In this document: positions 9,257 through 19,889 of the stretch, one piece after another
Position numbering within the stretch: position 1 is the stretch's first letter
Layout: the number at the start of each line of letters is the position of its first letter
NCBI RefSeq assembly: GCF_000378145.1
Contig: NZ_KB899279.1
Span: 79,127 to 143,126, forward strand
DNA: 64,000 nt
Direction of reading: 5' to 3'
Origin: Saccharibacillus kuerlensis DSM 22868
Lineage (GTDB): Bacteria > Bacillota > Bacilli > Paenibacillales > Paenibacillaceae
Program-made: the position numbers and the translations under genes
Notes under the pieces: generated by a model
Told to the model about the DNA's origin: nothing
Database searches by the model: none
The model's input: the letters and a program-made list of their open reading frames with translations, nothing else

Positions 9257-10039
9257 TTACGCTGCTACATCCCGTTTTCGGAATACCCAGAAAGTCAGCG
9301 CAAGGAAAATAACATAATAAACGGCCAGCACAGCCAGCGAAAAGCCAATTGTCGTTACGCCGTAATTCCCGGTCTCCGAAGAGATATACTGACTCAAATC
9401 GAGATTCGCAAACAGCAAATAACGACCGATCTCGTATCTCTCCGGACTGATCAGCAGCGTGACCAGATCACCTATAAACAGCAAAATGATAGTCAGCGCG
9501 ACTGCCAGAGAATTGCTGCGGAAAACGACAGAGAACATAAAGGCCATTGTGAAATAAATCAGACAATCGACCAGCCGATACAGCAGCGACCACCAGAAAT
9601 AATCGCCCAAACTTCCTGTCAACTGCCCGATCATATCATTTGCCGCCGATTCGGTATCAAACAGCAGACTTGACATTAACAGTCCAAGACCGGCAAAGAG
9701 CGCATACACGGCTAACATGAACAGCAGCACGGAAATATACTTGGACAGCAGAATTTTGCTGCGGCTCCACGGCCGAATCAGAAGCAGTTTGATTGTCCCC
9801 CGAGAAAATTCCCCGGCTGCCGAATCGGCAGCTACCGCGATTGTGAATACAGTCGGCAGAAACGAAAACAGCAGCAGCGTATTCATTGCGCTCCACAGAC
9901 CAATACCTTCACTGACAAAATGAATCAGTACCGGCATCAGCAGAGCGATCAGTGCAAGAACACCGAGCATCACCCAAGTTCGCATACGCGCGTAAATTTT
10001 AATGTTTTCATTATGGATCAATCCGAAAAAATTAGACAA
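9257..10039 (-). CDS. ABC-2 type transporter permease
   Basis: Integral membrane subunit of a two-gene ABC exporter, 260 aa with about six hydrophobic segments, the first beginning near residue 21 (WVMLGVLALIALLMPVLI). The short motif GEFSRGTIKLLLIRPWSRS near residues 75-93 is the conserved cytoplasmic coupling element of ABC-2 permeases. The start is a TTG at 10039 with GGGAGG eight bases upstream; it overlaps the ATPase stop by eight bases (TTGTCTAA), which suggests translational coupling. The substrate is unknown. Confidence 0.88.
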   Translation of the reverse strand: MSNFFGLIHNENIKIYARMRTWVMLGVLALIALLMPVLIHFVSEGIGLWSAMNTLLLFSFLPTVFTIAVAADSAAGEFSRGTIKLLLIRPWSRSKILLSKYISVLLFMLAVYALFAGLGLLMSSLLFDTESAANDMIGQLTGSLGDYFWWSLLYRLVDCLIYFTMAFMFSVVFRSNSLAVALTIILLFIGDLVTLLISPERYEIGRYLLFANLDLSQYISSETGNYGVTTIGFSLAVLAVYYVIFLALTFWVFRKRDVAA

Positions 10040-10994
10040 TATGTCCGCCTCCCGTCATCTCCAGGAATTGATCCTCCAACGAGCGGGTCAGCGTACGGAT
10101 GCCATATACGGCAATGCCGGCCTGTACCAATCGCATATTGATTTCCGCAATCCCCTGCCGATTGGTCCGCACGACCAGTCGGCCGTCGCGAATTATGCCG
10201 ATTTCTTCGCCGAGCAGCACAAGCGCTTCTTCAACCCGGTCGACGTCAAATGCCGTTTCCACAGTCGTGTCGGCATCTGCTTCGCTATGCAGCTCTCGGA
10301 CGTCGATCAGCCTACCTGCTTGAATAATCGCTACCGTATCACACATCAATTCCATCTCACTAAGCAGGTGGCTGGAGACGAATACGGTCGTTCCTTCGCT
10401 GCGGGTCAGTTCGCGCAGATAGTCCCGCAGCTCGCGGATGCCCTGCGGATCGAGACCATTGGTCGGTTCGTCGAGAATGAGCAGTTTTGGCCGGTGCAGA
10501 ATGGCCTGCGCAACACCAAGCCGCTGACGCATGCCGAGCGAGTAAGTCGAGACTTTGTCGTGAATGCGATGCTCCAATCCTGTAAAACGTATGACCTCGC
10601 CGATCCGCTCCTTGGGCACGTCCGAACGCATGCGTGCGTACTGCAGCAGATTTTGATACCCGCTGAGGTAACCGTACATTTCCGGATTTTCCACAATCGC
10701 TCCTACCTGCGAGATCGCCTGTTCAAATTGACCGGTAATGCTGTGTCCGCAGATTATGATATCTCCGGCGCTAGGTGCCATTAATCCGGTCATCATGCGG
10801 ATGGTTGTCGTTTTGCCCGAGCCGTTCGGTCCGAGAAAGCCGTATACCTGCCCCGGCGGCACGTCAAGCGTCAGTCCTTCGATAATCGTTTTGCGGCCGA
10901 TTCGTTTGACGACATTGTCGAAGCGGACAACAGGTTCGCCAACCGTTTTTCCGCTTCCTCCTGGAATCGGAATTTTGTCACTGATGATTTCCAT
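10032..10994 (-). CDS. ABC transporter ATP-binding protein
   Basis: ATPase subunit of 320 aa for the adjacent permease. Walker A GPNGSGKTT near residue 50, signature YSLGMRQRLGVA, Walker B LLILDEPTNGLDP and the following SSHLLSEME are all present. The C-terminal third resembles the regulatory extension of CcmA/YtrB-like exporter ATPases (drug, peptide or lantibiotic self-protection types). The ATG at 10994 has a well-spaced GGGAGGG site. No adjacent regulator or peptide gene was found, so the substrate is open. Confidence 0.9.
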   Translation of the reverse strand: MEIISDKIPIPGGSGKTVGEPVVRFDNVVKRIGRKTIIEGLTLDVPPGQVYGFLGPNGSGKTTTIRMMTGLMAPSAGDIIICGHSITGQFEQAISQVGAIVENPEMYGYLSGYQNLLQYARMRSDVPKERIGEVIRFTGLEHRIHDKVSTYSLGMRQRLGVAQAILHRPKLLILDEPTNGLDPQGIRELRDYLRELTRSEGTTVFVSSHLLSEMELMCDTVAIIQAGRLIDVRELHSEADADTTVETAFDVDRVEEALVLLGEEIGIIRDGRLVVRTNRQGIAEINMRLVQAGIAVYGIRTLTRSLEDQFLEMTGGGHIV

Positions 10995-11066
10995 TATGTT
11001 CCCTCCCAACTAAAAACTTCATTTCTTAATGTAACACAAAGGCATCTTCAGCTGGCTTCTGTATGC

Positions 11067-11109
11067 AAAAAGCCCGCCTGCTTCTCCTATGGAGAAACAG
11101 ACGGACTTT
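11067..11109 (-). terminator. Rho-independent terminator of gltB
   Basis: On the minus strand, AAAGTCCGTCTG-like and CAGGCGGGCTTT arms with an inner TTCTCC/GGAGAA stem are followed by TTTTT. It lies 35 bp after the gltB stop. Confidence 0.85.
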
Positions 11110-11143
11110 GAAATGATGCATTTATTGCATGAAGTTCAAGCTA

Positions 11144-14100
11144 TCAACCACCGGTACGCGCCAATTCGCGCATATTGGCTTCGAATGCGGCCAGCAGAGC
11201 GGCATCTCCGCTCAAACCCGTCGATTCTGCTTTCTCGATCTGTTCCAGCATCCGCTTGTAGTCCTTTGGAATAACCCGGACGAAGCGACCTGAAGTCTGC
11301 TCCCAACCGTCAAGGATCAGCTTGGCTACGCCGCTGCCTGTCAGCTCGGCATGTCGTTCGATCATACCACGGACTTCGTCCTTCTCCGCTTCGTTCTCCA
11401 GCGGCTCCAACAGGACCATCTCCAGGTTGCAGCGGCTGACAAAGTCTCCCGCTCCGTCGTAGACGTAAGCGACGCCGCCAGACATACCGGCTGCAAAGTT
11501 ACGGCCTGTCTCGCCCAGTACGACGACACGTCCACCCGTCATGTACTCACAGCCGTGATCGCCCGTGCCTTCGACAACGACTTTGACGCCGGAGTTACGA
11601 ACCGCGAAGCGTTCACCGGCAATACCGCTGATATAGGCTTCGCCGCCGGTTGCGCCGTAGAACGCCGTATTACCGATAATGATATTTTCTTCAGACTTGA
11701 ACGTCGCTTTCGGGTCCGGCTTAACAATAATTTTGCCGCCGGACAGCCCTTTGCCGACATAGTCGTTGGAATCGCCCGTCACTTCGAGCGTCATACCTTT
11801 CGGCACGAATGCACCCAAGCTCTGACCGGCCGAACCGTTAAAGCGCAGCACGATCGTATCTTCCGGCAGGCCTTCCGCGCCGTACCGGCGTGTCACTTCG
11901 CTGCCGAGAATCGTACCCGTTGCGCGATCTACGTTCGTGATCTTGAACGAGGCTTCGACTTTCTCGCCGCGCTCCAGCGCCGGAGCAGCGGCTGTCAGCA
12001 GCTCGCGCATATCAAGCGTGTGCTCCAAGCCGTGATTCTGAGTCTGCGAACGGAACGGCGTACTGCCTTCCGGAAGGCTCGGCACATGCAGCAGAGGCGT
12101 CAAGTCCAGACCTTTCTTCTTCCAATGATGCGAAGCGTCCACTGCATCGAGGCAGTCGGTGCGTCCGACCATTTCCTGAACGGTACGGAAGCCAAGTTCC
12201 GCCATAATCTCGCGCAGATCTTCCGCTACGAATCTCATGAAGTTAACGACATGCTCCGGATCGCCCGTGAAGTTCTTGCGCAGTTCCGGGTTCTGCGTCG
12301 CTACGCCTACGGGACAGGTGTCCAGCTGGCAGACTCTCATCATGATGCAGCCGACCGCTACGAGCGGAGCTGTGGAGAAACCATATTCTTCAGCTCCCAG
12401 CAGCGCGGCTACGGCAAGGTCGCGGCCCGACAGCATCTTGCCGTCTGTTTCCAGGACGACGCGGTCGCGAAGATTATTGAGGATCAGCGTCTGATGCGTC
12501 TCGGCCAGACCCAGTTCCCACGGCATGCCCGCATGACGGATGGAACCCTGCGGAGAAGCGCCTGTGCCGCCGTCGTATCCGCTGACAAGGATAATGTCGG
12601 CCCGGCCTTTGGCAACCCCTGCCGCAATTGTACCCACGCCTACTTCGGAGACCAGCTTGACGTTGATGTCCGCGCGCGGGTTCGCATTTTTAAGGTCATA
12701 GATCAGTTCCGCCAAATCCTCGATCGAGTAAATATCGTGGTGCGGCGGTGGCGAGATCAGACCTACGCCTGGTGTAGAACCGCGAACTTCCGCGACCCAA
12801 GGATAGACTTTCCGGCCCGGCAGCTGTCCGCCTTCGCCCGGCTTCGCGCCTTGAGCCATCTTGATCTGAATCTCGTCAGCGTTAACCAGGTAATTCGATG
12901 TAACGCCGAAACGTCCCGACGCTACCTGTTTGATCGCGCTGCGGCGAGAATCGCCGTTAGCTTCCGGTACAAAGCGTGCTGGATCTTCGCCGCCTTCTCC
13001 CGTGTTGCTCTTGCCGCCGACACGGTTCATACCGATTGCCAGCGCCTCATGCGCTTCCTTACTGATCGAACCGAACGACATGGCGCCTGTCTTGAAGCGC
13101 CGCATGATGTTCTCTACCGGTTCGACTTCTTCCAGCGGCACCGATTCACCCGCCGGCTTGAGGTTGAGCAGCGCACGCAGAGTCAGATGCTGCTTCGACT
13201 CGCCTTCAACGAGACGCGCGTATTTTTTATAGGTTTCGTAATCACCTGTACGCACCGCCTGCTGGAGCAGGTGGATGGTCTGCGGATTGAACAAATGCTG
13301 TTCACCGTCGCTGCGCCACTGATACTCGCCGCCGGAGTCCAGAACTTTGTCGATGCCTTCTTTGTCCGAAAACGCCCGATTATGCTGCAGCAGCGTATCG
13401 AATGCAATTTCTTCCAGACCAATACCGCCAATACGCGAAGGCGTCCAGGTGAAGTAACGATCTACAAATTCAGGCTTCAAGCCGACCGCTTCGAAGATCT
13501 GCGCGCCGCGATAAGACTGGATGGTGGAGATGCCCATTTTGGATAGAATCTTCACAACACCCTTGGTCGTTCCCTTGATATAGTTCTTGACGGCTTTCTC
13601 ATGCGTAATGCCTCTCAGCATATTCTGCGCGATCATGTCTTTCAGCGTCTCGAACGCCAAGTACGGATTCACGGCACTGATGCCATAACCGAGCAGCAGC
13701 GCATAATGATGAACATCACGCGGTTCGCCCGATTCAAGCAGCAGCGTAACTTTGGTACGGCTTCCTTTGCGGATCAAATGGTGATGCATGGTCGATACGG
13801 CCAGCAGCGCCGGAATGGCGGCATTTTCACGATCCACGCCTTTGTCGGACAGAATCAGAATGTTATGCCCCTTCTCGATCACACGGTCCGCAGCCGCACA
13901 CATAGCATCCAGCGCATCGCGCAGTCCTTCGGCACCTCGCACGGCTTCGAAGAATATTGGAATCGTCATCGCACGGAAGCCCGGACGGTGACGGTGTACA
14001 TGACGGATCTTCGCGAAGTCTTCATTTGACAGAACCGGTGTGTCCAGCGCAATCATCCGACAGCTTTCCGGTTCCGGCATCAGCAGATTGCGTTCCGCAC

Positions 14101-15736
14101 CTATCGCTGTCGAAGCCGACGTTACAATCTCTTCGCGAATCGCATCGATCGGCGGGTTGGTTACCTGTGCGAACATCTGCTTGAAGTAATTGTACAGACG
14201 CTGAGGCTTATCCGACAGCACCGCAAGCGGCGCGTCATAACCCATCGAGCCTGTCGCTTCAATACCGGTAGAAGCCATAGGCTCCAGAACTTTGCGCAGC
14301 TCTTCGAATGTATAGCCGAACGACAGCTGCAGCTGGGTAACATTCTCGTGCTTGGGAGCCGGCGGTTCCTGGGCATCCGGAAGCTCGTCGAGGTTGATCA
14401 TATGCTCGTCCAACCATTCGCGGTATGGCTGTTCCGACGAGATCTGCGCTTTCACTTCTTCATCGGAAATGATCCGGCCTTCCTTCGTGTCGATCAGCAG
14501 CATACGTCCCGGACGCAGGCGGTCTTTGTACAAAATGTTTTCCGGAGCCACTTCGAGTACGCCCGCTTCGGAGGACAGAATAATCTCGTCGTCCTTCGTC
14601 ACGTAATAACGTGCCGGACGCAGGCCGTTACGGTCAAGAATGGCGCCGATCTGCACACCGTCAGTAAATGCCATTGCAGCCGGTCCGTCCCATGGTTCCA
14701 TCAAACAGCTGTGGTATTCGTAAAATGCTTTTTTCGTATCGTCCATCGTCTCGTGCTTGCTCCAAGGCTCAGGGACCATCATCATTGCCACATGCGGCAG
14801 CGAACGTCCGCTCAAGTACAAGAATTCGAACGTGTTGTCGAACATCGCCGTATCGGAGCCGTCGGGATTAATGACTGGTTTCACTTTATCAAGATCTGGG
14901 CCGAACACTTCGCTTTCGAACAGTGTCTGACGCGCGTGCATCCAGTTCACGTTGCCGCGCATGGTGTTGATTTCGCCATTATGGATCATAAAGCGGTACG
15001 GGTGCGCGCGGTCCCAGCTCGGGAATGTGTTCGTGCTGAAACGGGAATGGATCAGCGCGATGGCCGAAGTCAACTTTTCGTCGCGGAGATCCGGATAGAA
15101 CAGACCTACCTGCGCAGTTGTCAGCATGCCTTTGTACACGATCTTGCGGCTCGACAAGCTCGGAATATAGAACGTTTCGGCGCCTTCGATTTCGGCATAG
15201 CGGATCGACATTTCGGCCAGGCGGCGAATCACATAAAGCTTGCGTTCAAAGGCCAGATCGTCGTTTCCGTTTACTTCTCCACGACCGATAAAAATTTGTC
15301 GTACGCAAGGTTTTGCCGCTTTAGCGGAATAACCCAGCGTACTGTCGTCGGTCGGCACAGTGCGGAAACCTAGCAGCTTCTGCCCTTCAGCTTGAACGAT
15401 CTCGCCGAGCATATACTCATGACGGGCACGAACCTTATCGTCCGTAGATAGGAACAGCATCCCGACGCCGTATTCTCCTGCGGCCGGAAGCTCGAATCCC
15501 AGATCCTGCGATGCAAAAAATTCGTGTGGAACCTGCAGCATGATGCCCGCTCCGTCGCCGGAGTTCGGTTCAGCGCCTTGACCGCCACGGTGTTCCATGT
15601 TCTCAAGCATCGTCAGCGCGCGGCCGACAATATCATGCGCAGGTACTCCTTTGATATTGGCGATAAAGCCCATACCGCAGGCATCTTTTTCAAACTGCGG
15701 ATCGTAAAGACCCTGTTTCGGAGGCAATCCAGTCAT
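11144..15736 (-). CDS. gltB: Glutamate synthase large subunit
   Basis: Glutamine:2-oxoglutarate amidotransferase, central nitrogen assimilation; called gltA in B. subtilis. The 1530-aa length fits. Order of domains: class II glutamine amidotransferase with the catalytic Cys in ACGMGF near residue 20, exposed by propeptide cleavage; central domain; FMN-binding synthase barrel; a Cys triplet [15 protein letters not shown] binding the 3Fe-4S cluster; C-terminal beta-helix with GGKIIV and GGRVVVLG. The ATG at 15736 is preferred over a TTG four codons earlier that abuts the AAAGG site. No gltD-like small subunit gene is next to it; it must lie elsewhere. Confidence 0.97.
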   Translation of the reverse strand: MTGLPPKQGLYDPQFEKDACGMGFIANIKGVPAHDIVGRALTMLENMEHRGGQGAEPNSGDGAGIMLQVPHEFFASQDLGFELPAAGEYGVGMLFLSTDDKVRARHEYMLGEIVQAEGQKLLGFRTVPTDDSTLGYSAKAAKPCVRQIFIGRGEVNGNDDLAFERKLYVIRRLAEMSIRYAEIEGAETFYIPSLSSRKIVYKGMLTTAQVGLFYPDLRDEKLTSAIALIHSRFSTNTFPSWDRAHPYRFMIHNGEINTMRGNVNWMHARQTLFESEVFGPDLDKVKPVINPDGSDTAMFDNTFEFLYLSGRSLPHVAMMMVPEPWSKHETMDDTKKAFYEYHSCLMEPWDGPAAMAFTDGVQIGAILDRNGLRPARYYVTKDDEIILSSEAGVLEVAPENILYKDRLRPGRMLLIDTKEGRIISDEEVKAQISSEQPYREWLDEHMINLDELPDAQEPPAPKHENVTQLQLSFGYTFEELRKVLEPMASTGIEATGSMGYDAPLAVLSDKPQRLYNYFKQMFAQVTNPPIDAIREEIVTSASTAIGAERNLLMPEPESCRMIALDTPVLSNEDFAKIRHVHRHRPGFRAMTIPIFFEAVRGAEGLRDALDAMCAAADRVIEKGHNILILSDKGVDRENAAIPALLAVSTMHHHLIRKGSRTKVTLLLESGEPRDVHHYALLLGYGISAVNPYLAFETLKDMIAQNMLRGITHEKAVKNYIKGTTKGVVKILSKMGISTIQSYRGAQIFEAVGLKPEFVDRYFTWTPSRIGGIGLEEIAFDTLLQHNRAFSDKEGIDKVLDSGGEYQWRSDGEQHLFNPQTIHLLQQAVRTGDYETYKKYARLVEGESKQHLTLRALLNLKPAGESVPLEEVEPVENIMRRFKTGAMSFGSISKEAHEALAIGMNRVGGKSNTGEGGEDPARFVPEANGDSRRSAIKQVASGRFGVTSNYLVNADEIQIKMAQGAKPGEGGQLPGRKVYPWVAEVRGSTPGVGLISPPPHHDIYSIEDLAELIYDLKNANPRADINVKLVSEVGVGTIAAGVAKGRADIILVSGYDGGTGASPQGSIRHAGMPWELGLAETHQTLILNNLRDRVVLETDGKMLSGRDLAVAALLGAEEYGFSTAPLVAVGCIMMRVCQLDTCPVGVATQNPELRKNFTGDPEHVVNFMRFVAEDLREIMAELGFRTVQEMVGRTDCLDAVDASHHWKKKGLDLTPLLHVPSLPEGSTPFRSQTQNHGLEHTLDMRELLTAAAPALERGEKVEASFKITNVDRATGTILGSEVTRRYGAEGLPEDTIVLRFNGSAGQSLGAFVPKGMTLEVTGDSNDYVGKGLSGGKIIVKPDPKATFKSEENIIIGNTAFYGATGGEAYISGIAGERFAVRNSGVKVVVEGTGDHGCEYMTGGRVVVLGETGRNFAAGMSGGVAYVYDGAGDFVSRCNLEMVLLEPLENEAEKDEVRGMIERHAELTGSGVAKLILDGWEQTSGRFVRVIPKDYKRMLEQIEKAESTGLSGDAALLAAFEANMRELARTGG

Positions 15737-16024
15737 TTCATCAAACAACCTTTCTATAATGAAATTCGTTCATCCCGACAAGAGATAGGGTGCTCGCGTA
15801 CGGCAGGCCACCGAAAAGCCTCGTATATAAGAGAACAGACTCCTGTTCGCACCCGGGCGGGGTCCGCTGGGGTTCGAAAAGCAGTCTTCCACATCCCGCA
15901 GCAGGGCGACCGTAAGGCGGCCGAACGGTCATCCGGCGCTCCGGCAGCCTTACGGCGTACCGGTTGTCGGTTCCGATTCGACCTCTCGGCCGTCCCTGCT
16001 GCAGATTCGCAGTTGGATTTTAGT
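15737..16024 (-). promoter_or_regulatory. Long GC-rich structured leader of gltB
   Basis: About 290 nt lie between the predicted start of transcription and the gltB start codon. The segment pairs with itself: GCAGCAGGG (15898-15906) with 15994-16002, and CCGTAAGGC (15910-15918) with 15947-15955, with smaller hairpins inside. No T-box sequence, known riboswitch core or coding frame was recognised. A role in controlling gltB is inferred. Confidence 0.5.
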
Positions 16025-16030
16025 TCCCCC

Positions 16031-16060
16031 ATTGTAACATTCAGCTTACATAGCACGCAA
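16031..16060 (-). promoter_or_regulatory. Candidate SigA promoter of gltB
   Basis: On the minus strand TTGCGT, 18 bp, TACAAT. It is the best pair upstream of the structured leader. Confidence 0.5.
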
Positions 16061-16323
16061 TTTAAATCTTTTATCCGCCTGATAAAAAAACTTTTCACGG
16101 AGAAGCATTAGCGCATTGATGTGCAAAATTGAAGAACCGTGCACTCACATCGTTTTCAAATAAGAATGGCATGATTTTGAGTCATTATACGACAAAACTT
16201 CTTCTTTGCCTATGCCTGAGACGATTTGTCCAAGCAATGATGCAAAATGTGCAAAAAACGTTTTTCATTCTATTCGAATTATTGTTCTTGTTCGGTAATT
16301 TCTATGTATTACGATTTGTTATG

Positions 16324-16356
16324 AAAAAAACCTTTTCCGATTGCGGAAAAGGTTTT
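16324..16356 (-). terminator. Rho-independent terminator downstream of the TetR gene
   Basis: AAAACCTTTTCCG, a 4-base loop, and CGGAAAAGGTTTT, with T residues on the minus strand. The remaining intergenic DNA from 16061 to 16534 is AT-rich and shows no gene. Confidence 0.88.
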
Positions 16357-16534
16357 GAAGAACAAACCGGATGTCCGTCTGGAGTCTACGGCTTAACCTT
16401 TTTGTTTATCTACTATTATATAGGTGGTGTATCGCGCAACTGCCTGACGCTCTTGCCACAGCTCTTCAGCCAGATCGAATCCGGAACAGACCCTAACGTT
16501 GAACTTGTCTCCGTACGGCGAACGCCTCATTTGC

Positions 16535-17116
16535 TCAAAGAGCAGTAGTAAATCCTTCAGTCAGGAAAGTAAACATATGCCGTTTCAATTCTTCTTTGGT
16601 CATGGGCTTATGATGCATCTCCCATTCGCCAGTCAGCGCAATAAACAGTTTCAGCATACCAAAGGCGATGACTTCAGCGTTGCCTTGACGAATAGCACCT
16701 TTGTCCATCGATTCGCGAATAACCCGTTCAAGGAACTCCAAGACTACGCGTTCAACCTTGAACAAAGCGGCTTTGGCCTGAGGAGTCCCGATATCCCGCA
16801 GTTCTTGCGACAGCTTCAAGAACAGATCATGCTCCTCCCGGAATTCCAGAATAGCATCCAGCGCCTGATAAACATTTTCGAAAAACGGACGTTCTGCATG
16901 AATTTCCGCCTCGGCTCTGCGCCGCAATTCACGGATGGCCTCCAGCAAAATTTCATCAAAGAGCTCTTCCTTGTTTTCAAAAAAGGTATAGATTGTGCCT
17001 TTGCCTACATTTGCAATCTTCGCTACCTGATCCATCGTGGTCGCTTTGTATCCGAACAGCGAGAACGACTGGGCAGCCGCATGCAGTACCTGCTCGCGGC
17101 GGTCGACAACAGCCAT
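16535..17116 (-). CDS. TetR/AcrR family transcriptional regulator
   Basis: 193-aa one-component repressor. The N-terminal helix-turn-helix runs from about residue 6 to 52 with the classic stretch SLFGYKATTMDQVAKIANVGKGTIYTFFENKEEL; the C-terminal two thirds is the helical ligand-binding and dimer domain. The ATG at 17116 follows AGGAGGGGG. It is monocistronic, ending at a terminator, and no divergent target gene is adjacent, so ligand and regulon are unknown. Confidence 0.93.
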   Translation of the reverse strand: MAVVDRREQVLHAAAQSFSLFGYKATTMDQVAKIANVGKGTIYTFFENKEELFDEILLEAIRELRRRAEAEIHAERPFFENVYQALDAILEFREEHDLFLKLSQELRDIGTPQAKAALFKVERVVLEFLERVIRESMDKGAIRQGNAEVIAFGMLKLFIALTGEWEMHHKPMTKEELKRHMFTFLTEGFTTAL

Positions 17117-17238
17117 ACTCCCCCTCCTCTTTTTCTCTATATTTGACTAAAATTACAAAACGGTCATTTGGTCAAATTAAATCTATCATATCGTTCCCTT
17201 GATCGCAACCCATTTTTAATTCTGTTAACGATCTACTC

Positions 17239-17271
17239 AAAAAAAGTCCTTTCCGCTGCGGCGGAAAGGAC
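17239..17271 (-). terminator. Rho-independent terminator of the YtkL-like gene
   Basis: GTCCTTTCCGC and GCGGAAAGGAC with a 4-base loop, followed on the minus strand by a T run. Confidence 0.9.
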
Positions 17272-17389
17272 CATTTGCATGCGGAATGCCGCAGGACCTT
17301 TACAAGGAGACGATAGAAGATCGCTTCTGCACAACCATTAAAGCGGAGCCTTTACGTTAATGACATGTCCACTCGCTCCAAGGCAGTTG

Positions 17390-18073
17390 TCAGACTTCAA
17401 GGCTTTCCTTGCTTTGCAGCGCGATTCCTTCAATACCAGCTTCCTTAAGATTGGCGCAGAAAGCCTCCACATCCTGTTCGATTGCAGGGAATGTATTGTA
17501 ATGCAGCGGCAGTACTTTTGGCGCTCCCACCCATTTGGCCGCAATCAAGGCATCCTCCGGCCCCATTGTGAAGAAATCGCCGATCGGCAGGGCCGCAATA
17601 TCAATGTTATTGAGCTCACCGATAATTTTCATATCACCGAATAGAGCAGTATCTCCGGCATGATAGAGCGTCTTACCGCCCATTGTCAATAAAATACCGG
17701 CCGGTTCGCCTCCGTAAATCACTTTATCGTCTACGGTCAACGAAGAGCTATGGAATGCTAGCGTATATTTGACTTTAATACCCTCTAATTGATGCGAGCC
17801 TCCGATATTCATGCCGACTGTCTTAACGCCCTGCTCCATACAATAATTGGCAAGCTCAACAGGCGCAACAACGGGACAGTCATTAGCTTTGGCAATCCCA
17901 ATCGTATCGCCAAAATGATCGTTATGCGCATGTGTCAGCAGTACGGCATCCACTCGAATATCAGCCGGTTTGACTTCGGAATTAGGGTTTCCGGTCAGGA
18001 ACGGATCAATAATGACGGATTTGCCTTCCGCTTCCACCAGCAGTGCAGAATGTCCGAGATACGTAATTTTCAT
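17390..18073 (-). CDS. Metal-dependent hydrolase, UPF0173 family (YtkL-like)
   Basis: 227-aa stand-alone metallo-beta-lactamase-fold protein. It starts MKITYLGHSALLVEAEG; the metal ligands THAHNDHFGD are near residues 52-61, with HAGDTALF and the C-terminal PLHYNTFPAI supplying others. The ATG at 18073 is preceded by AAAGGGG; an upstream in-frame start adds 16 unlikely residues. The family is widespread in Firmicutes; its natural substrate is not known. Confidence 0.92.
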   Translation of the reverse strand: MKITYLGHSALLVEAEGKSVIIDPFLTGNPNSEVKPADIRVDAVLLTHAHNDHFGDTIGIAKANDCPVVAPVELANYCMEQGVKTVGMNIGGSHQLEGIKVKYTLAFHSSSLTVDDKVIYGGEPAGILLTMGGKTLYHAGDTALFGDMKIIGELNNIDIAALPIGDFFTMGPEDALIAAKWVGAPKVLPLHYNTFPAIEQDVEAFCANLKEAGIEGIALQSKESLEV

Positions 18074-18267
18074 AAACGAAATGCCCCTTTCGCGTTCGAA
18101 TTGGCCTGCATCAATCGACAAGACTGATTTGGACGTAGAGGTCCCGTCTTTGCAGAAATAAGATATAAACGCCTTTCCCTTATTATAACTTGTGAAAGTA
18201 TGTATACCAAATTCGCAATCGATTCTTTTGAGCAGCCGCTGCCGAGTTTGAGTTTCGTTTAGAAATT

Positions 18268-19311
18268 TTATTTGAAGAAAGTATGATGTCCAATCTTCTT
18301 AACTGGGGTGCGCGTATTCGGAACTGTCATATCGGTCGCGATTTCCAAGGACACGAAATAGTACGTATCATCCGGCACTTCCTTTCGGCCATTCAGCGCT
18401 TCTGCTGCGGCTTTGATGGAATCTTCGGAAGGTACGACGCGATCGAAACGGCCGTTCTGCACGGGAGAAAACTGGTATCTCTGATAAATAACGTTTCGAA
18501 TAGTATCGGGATAATTGGCGGACCGAAGCCGATTCAGGACAACGTTGGCGACAGCCACTTTGCCTGCGTAAGGTTCGCCTTCCGCTTCTGCCATGACGAT
18601 TCTTTGCAGCAAAAGCAGGTCTTCGTTAGACAGTGCGTAGGTCCAGGTCGCTTCGGAAGCTTGATCCTGGCTGAGCAGCGCTGTTTTTGTGAAGAACAAT
18701 TGTTTTGGGGGAGTTAGAGATGACACTGCCGCTTCCTTGATGGCTGCCGTTTTGACTGTAACCGAATGGTCGGCATTGTCATCGGCTGTTGCCACGGCTG
18801 CAGGCTTTTGAGTAGAAACAGAGACGGTTTCAACTGTTTCTTCGGTATTTTTCTGCTTCTGTGCATTCTTCGAATTTTGGATGTCTTTCTGTTTATCGGA
18901 GTCTTGCGAAGCATCTGTAGTCTGATTCGTTTTCGAAGAGGCCACTTTCTCCTTGTCGGATGTATTTTCGGACACGGTCTTTTCTTTAGTGGCGGACGGA
19001 CTGTTTTCCTGCTGCTTCTCTGTCAAAGATTTGGCTGTCTGCTCTTCTTTCGATTCTTCTTTTATTTCTGCTGTTGTTTCTGCTTTCGATTTTTCTGTCG
19101 ACGTCAAAGAAGCTGTCTTCAGCGTAAATTCGGGATGTAAGACTCCATCAAAAGCGACATCGGTCAATTCGCAGGCCCCCATGCCAACGCTTGCCGATTC
19201 CCCATTAGACGGACGAACGTCGTTTGACGCCCATACAGTCCCTGCACAAATGAAAATCAAGATCACACCGATCAGCAGTACGACCCAACGATTAGTTTTA
19301 AGTTGTTCCAT
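18268..19311 (-). CDS. Secreted or membrane-anchored SleB-type cell wall hydrolase
   Basis: 347 aa. One N-terminal hydrophobic segment (WVVLLIGVILIFICAGTVWA, about residues 9-28) is a signal peptide or anchor. Residues 60-190 are a Ser/Thr/Glu/Lys/Gln-rich linker of low complexity. The C-terminal 110 residues are a cell wall hydrolase domain of the SleB/CwlJ type, with RIVMAEAEGEPYAGKVAVA holding the catalytic Glu, and VLNRLRSANYPDTIRNVIYQ. The ATG at 19311 follows AGGAGG. It could act in spore cortex or vegetative wall turnover; no ypeB partner is nearby, so a germination role is uncertain. Confidence 0.88.
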   Translation of the reverse strand: MEQLKTNRWVVLLIGVILIFICAGTVWASNDVRPSNGESASVGMGACELTDVAFDGVLHPEFTLKTASLTSTEKSKAETTAEIKEESKEEQTAKSLTEKQQENSPSATKEKTVSENTSDKEKVASSKTNQTTDASQDSDKQKDIQNSKNAQKQKNTEETVETVSVSTQKPAAVATADDNADHSVTVKTAAIKEAAVSSLTPPKQLFFTKTALLSQDQASEATWTYALSNEDLLLLQRIVMAEAEGEPYAGKVAVANVVLNRLRSANYPDTIRNVIYQRYQFSPVQNGRFDRVVPSEDSIKAAAEALNGRKEVPDDTYYFVSLEIATDMTVPNTRTPVKKIGHHTFFK

Positions 19312-19889
19312 AAATATCCTCCTAGCTCTCGGCATACTCCCTTCCTATGTAACCGTTCCAAAACGGTTTGAATCCGCTTTTTGCCGAAAGCATGTTCGCG
19401 TTTTTTGGTAATTTTAATATCAGGAAGAGGTCTTCTAAAAAATGCACAAACGCAATTATAACGCAATCTTCGAACTTTTTCACCTTTTTTCATGAAACTA
19501 TCATTGTCATGAGGCTTTTCATAGATTGTCAAAACCATATTTCAACTACTTATTTTTCTTGTATATTTGTTCAAATTTCAGCATAACGACGGGGTTTTCC
19601 TCTCTAACTCATTAGCTGTTCGAGTCATTCAAAAAACCCAAAATAAAAAAAGATCCGTGGCTTCTCTCTTTTCTTTCTCAATCCTTTTTTCAACTTAAAA
19701 CATTCTGTTACCTAACTTCTTCACCTTTTATTTTCAGGTTTTAACATTGCACATTTTGGATTCATTTGTAAAAGTAATTTCCAATTTTTTTAGAAAAACA
19801 TCACCGATTTATTTTCTTTATTCGTCATCCATAGCAAAAGATTTTGCGAAGGTTATAATAGAAGGGAGAAAATCGAGAGGAGCTCCTGG
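19312..19889. other. AT-rich divergent intergenic region
   Basis: 578 bp between the divergent cell wall hydrolase and sigma factor genes. No reading frame with a ribosome binding site was found. It holds a palindrome AACCGTT-4-AACGGTT near 19351, a TATAAT at 19854-19859 that suits the sigma gene 30 bp downstream (no good -35 box), and a minus-strand TATAAT near 19450 that may serve the hydrolase. Confidence 0.5.

Noticed and set aside
11351-13546. 731-codon plus-strand open frame opposite gltB
   Set aside because: It lies wholly inside the well-conserved gltB gene on the other strand. The frame is a by-product of gltB codon use, with no ribosome binding site and no protein family pattern.
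15737-16024. T-box or known riboswitch before gltB
   Set aside because: No T-box core and no match to a riboswitch consensus that I can recall was found; left as unassigned leader.
15754-16098. 114-codon minus-strand frame in the gltB leader
   Set aside because: Composition is Arg/Pro/Cys-rich and unlike a protein, and there is no ribosome binding site; the base pairing explains the sequence better.
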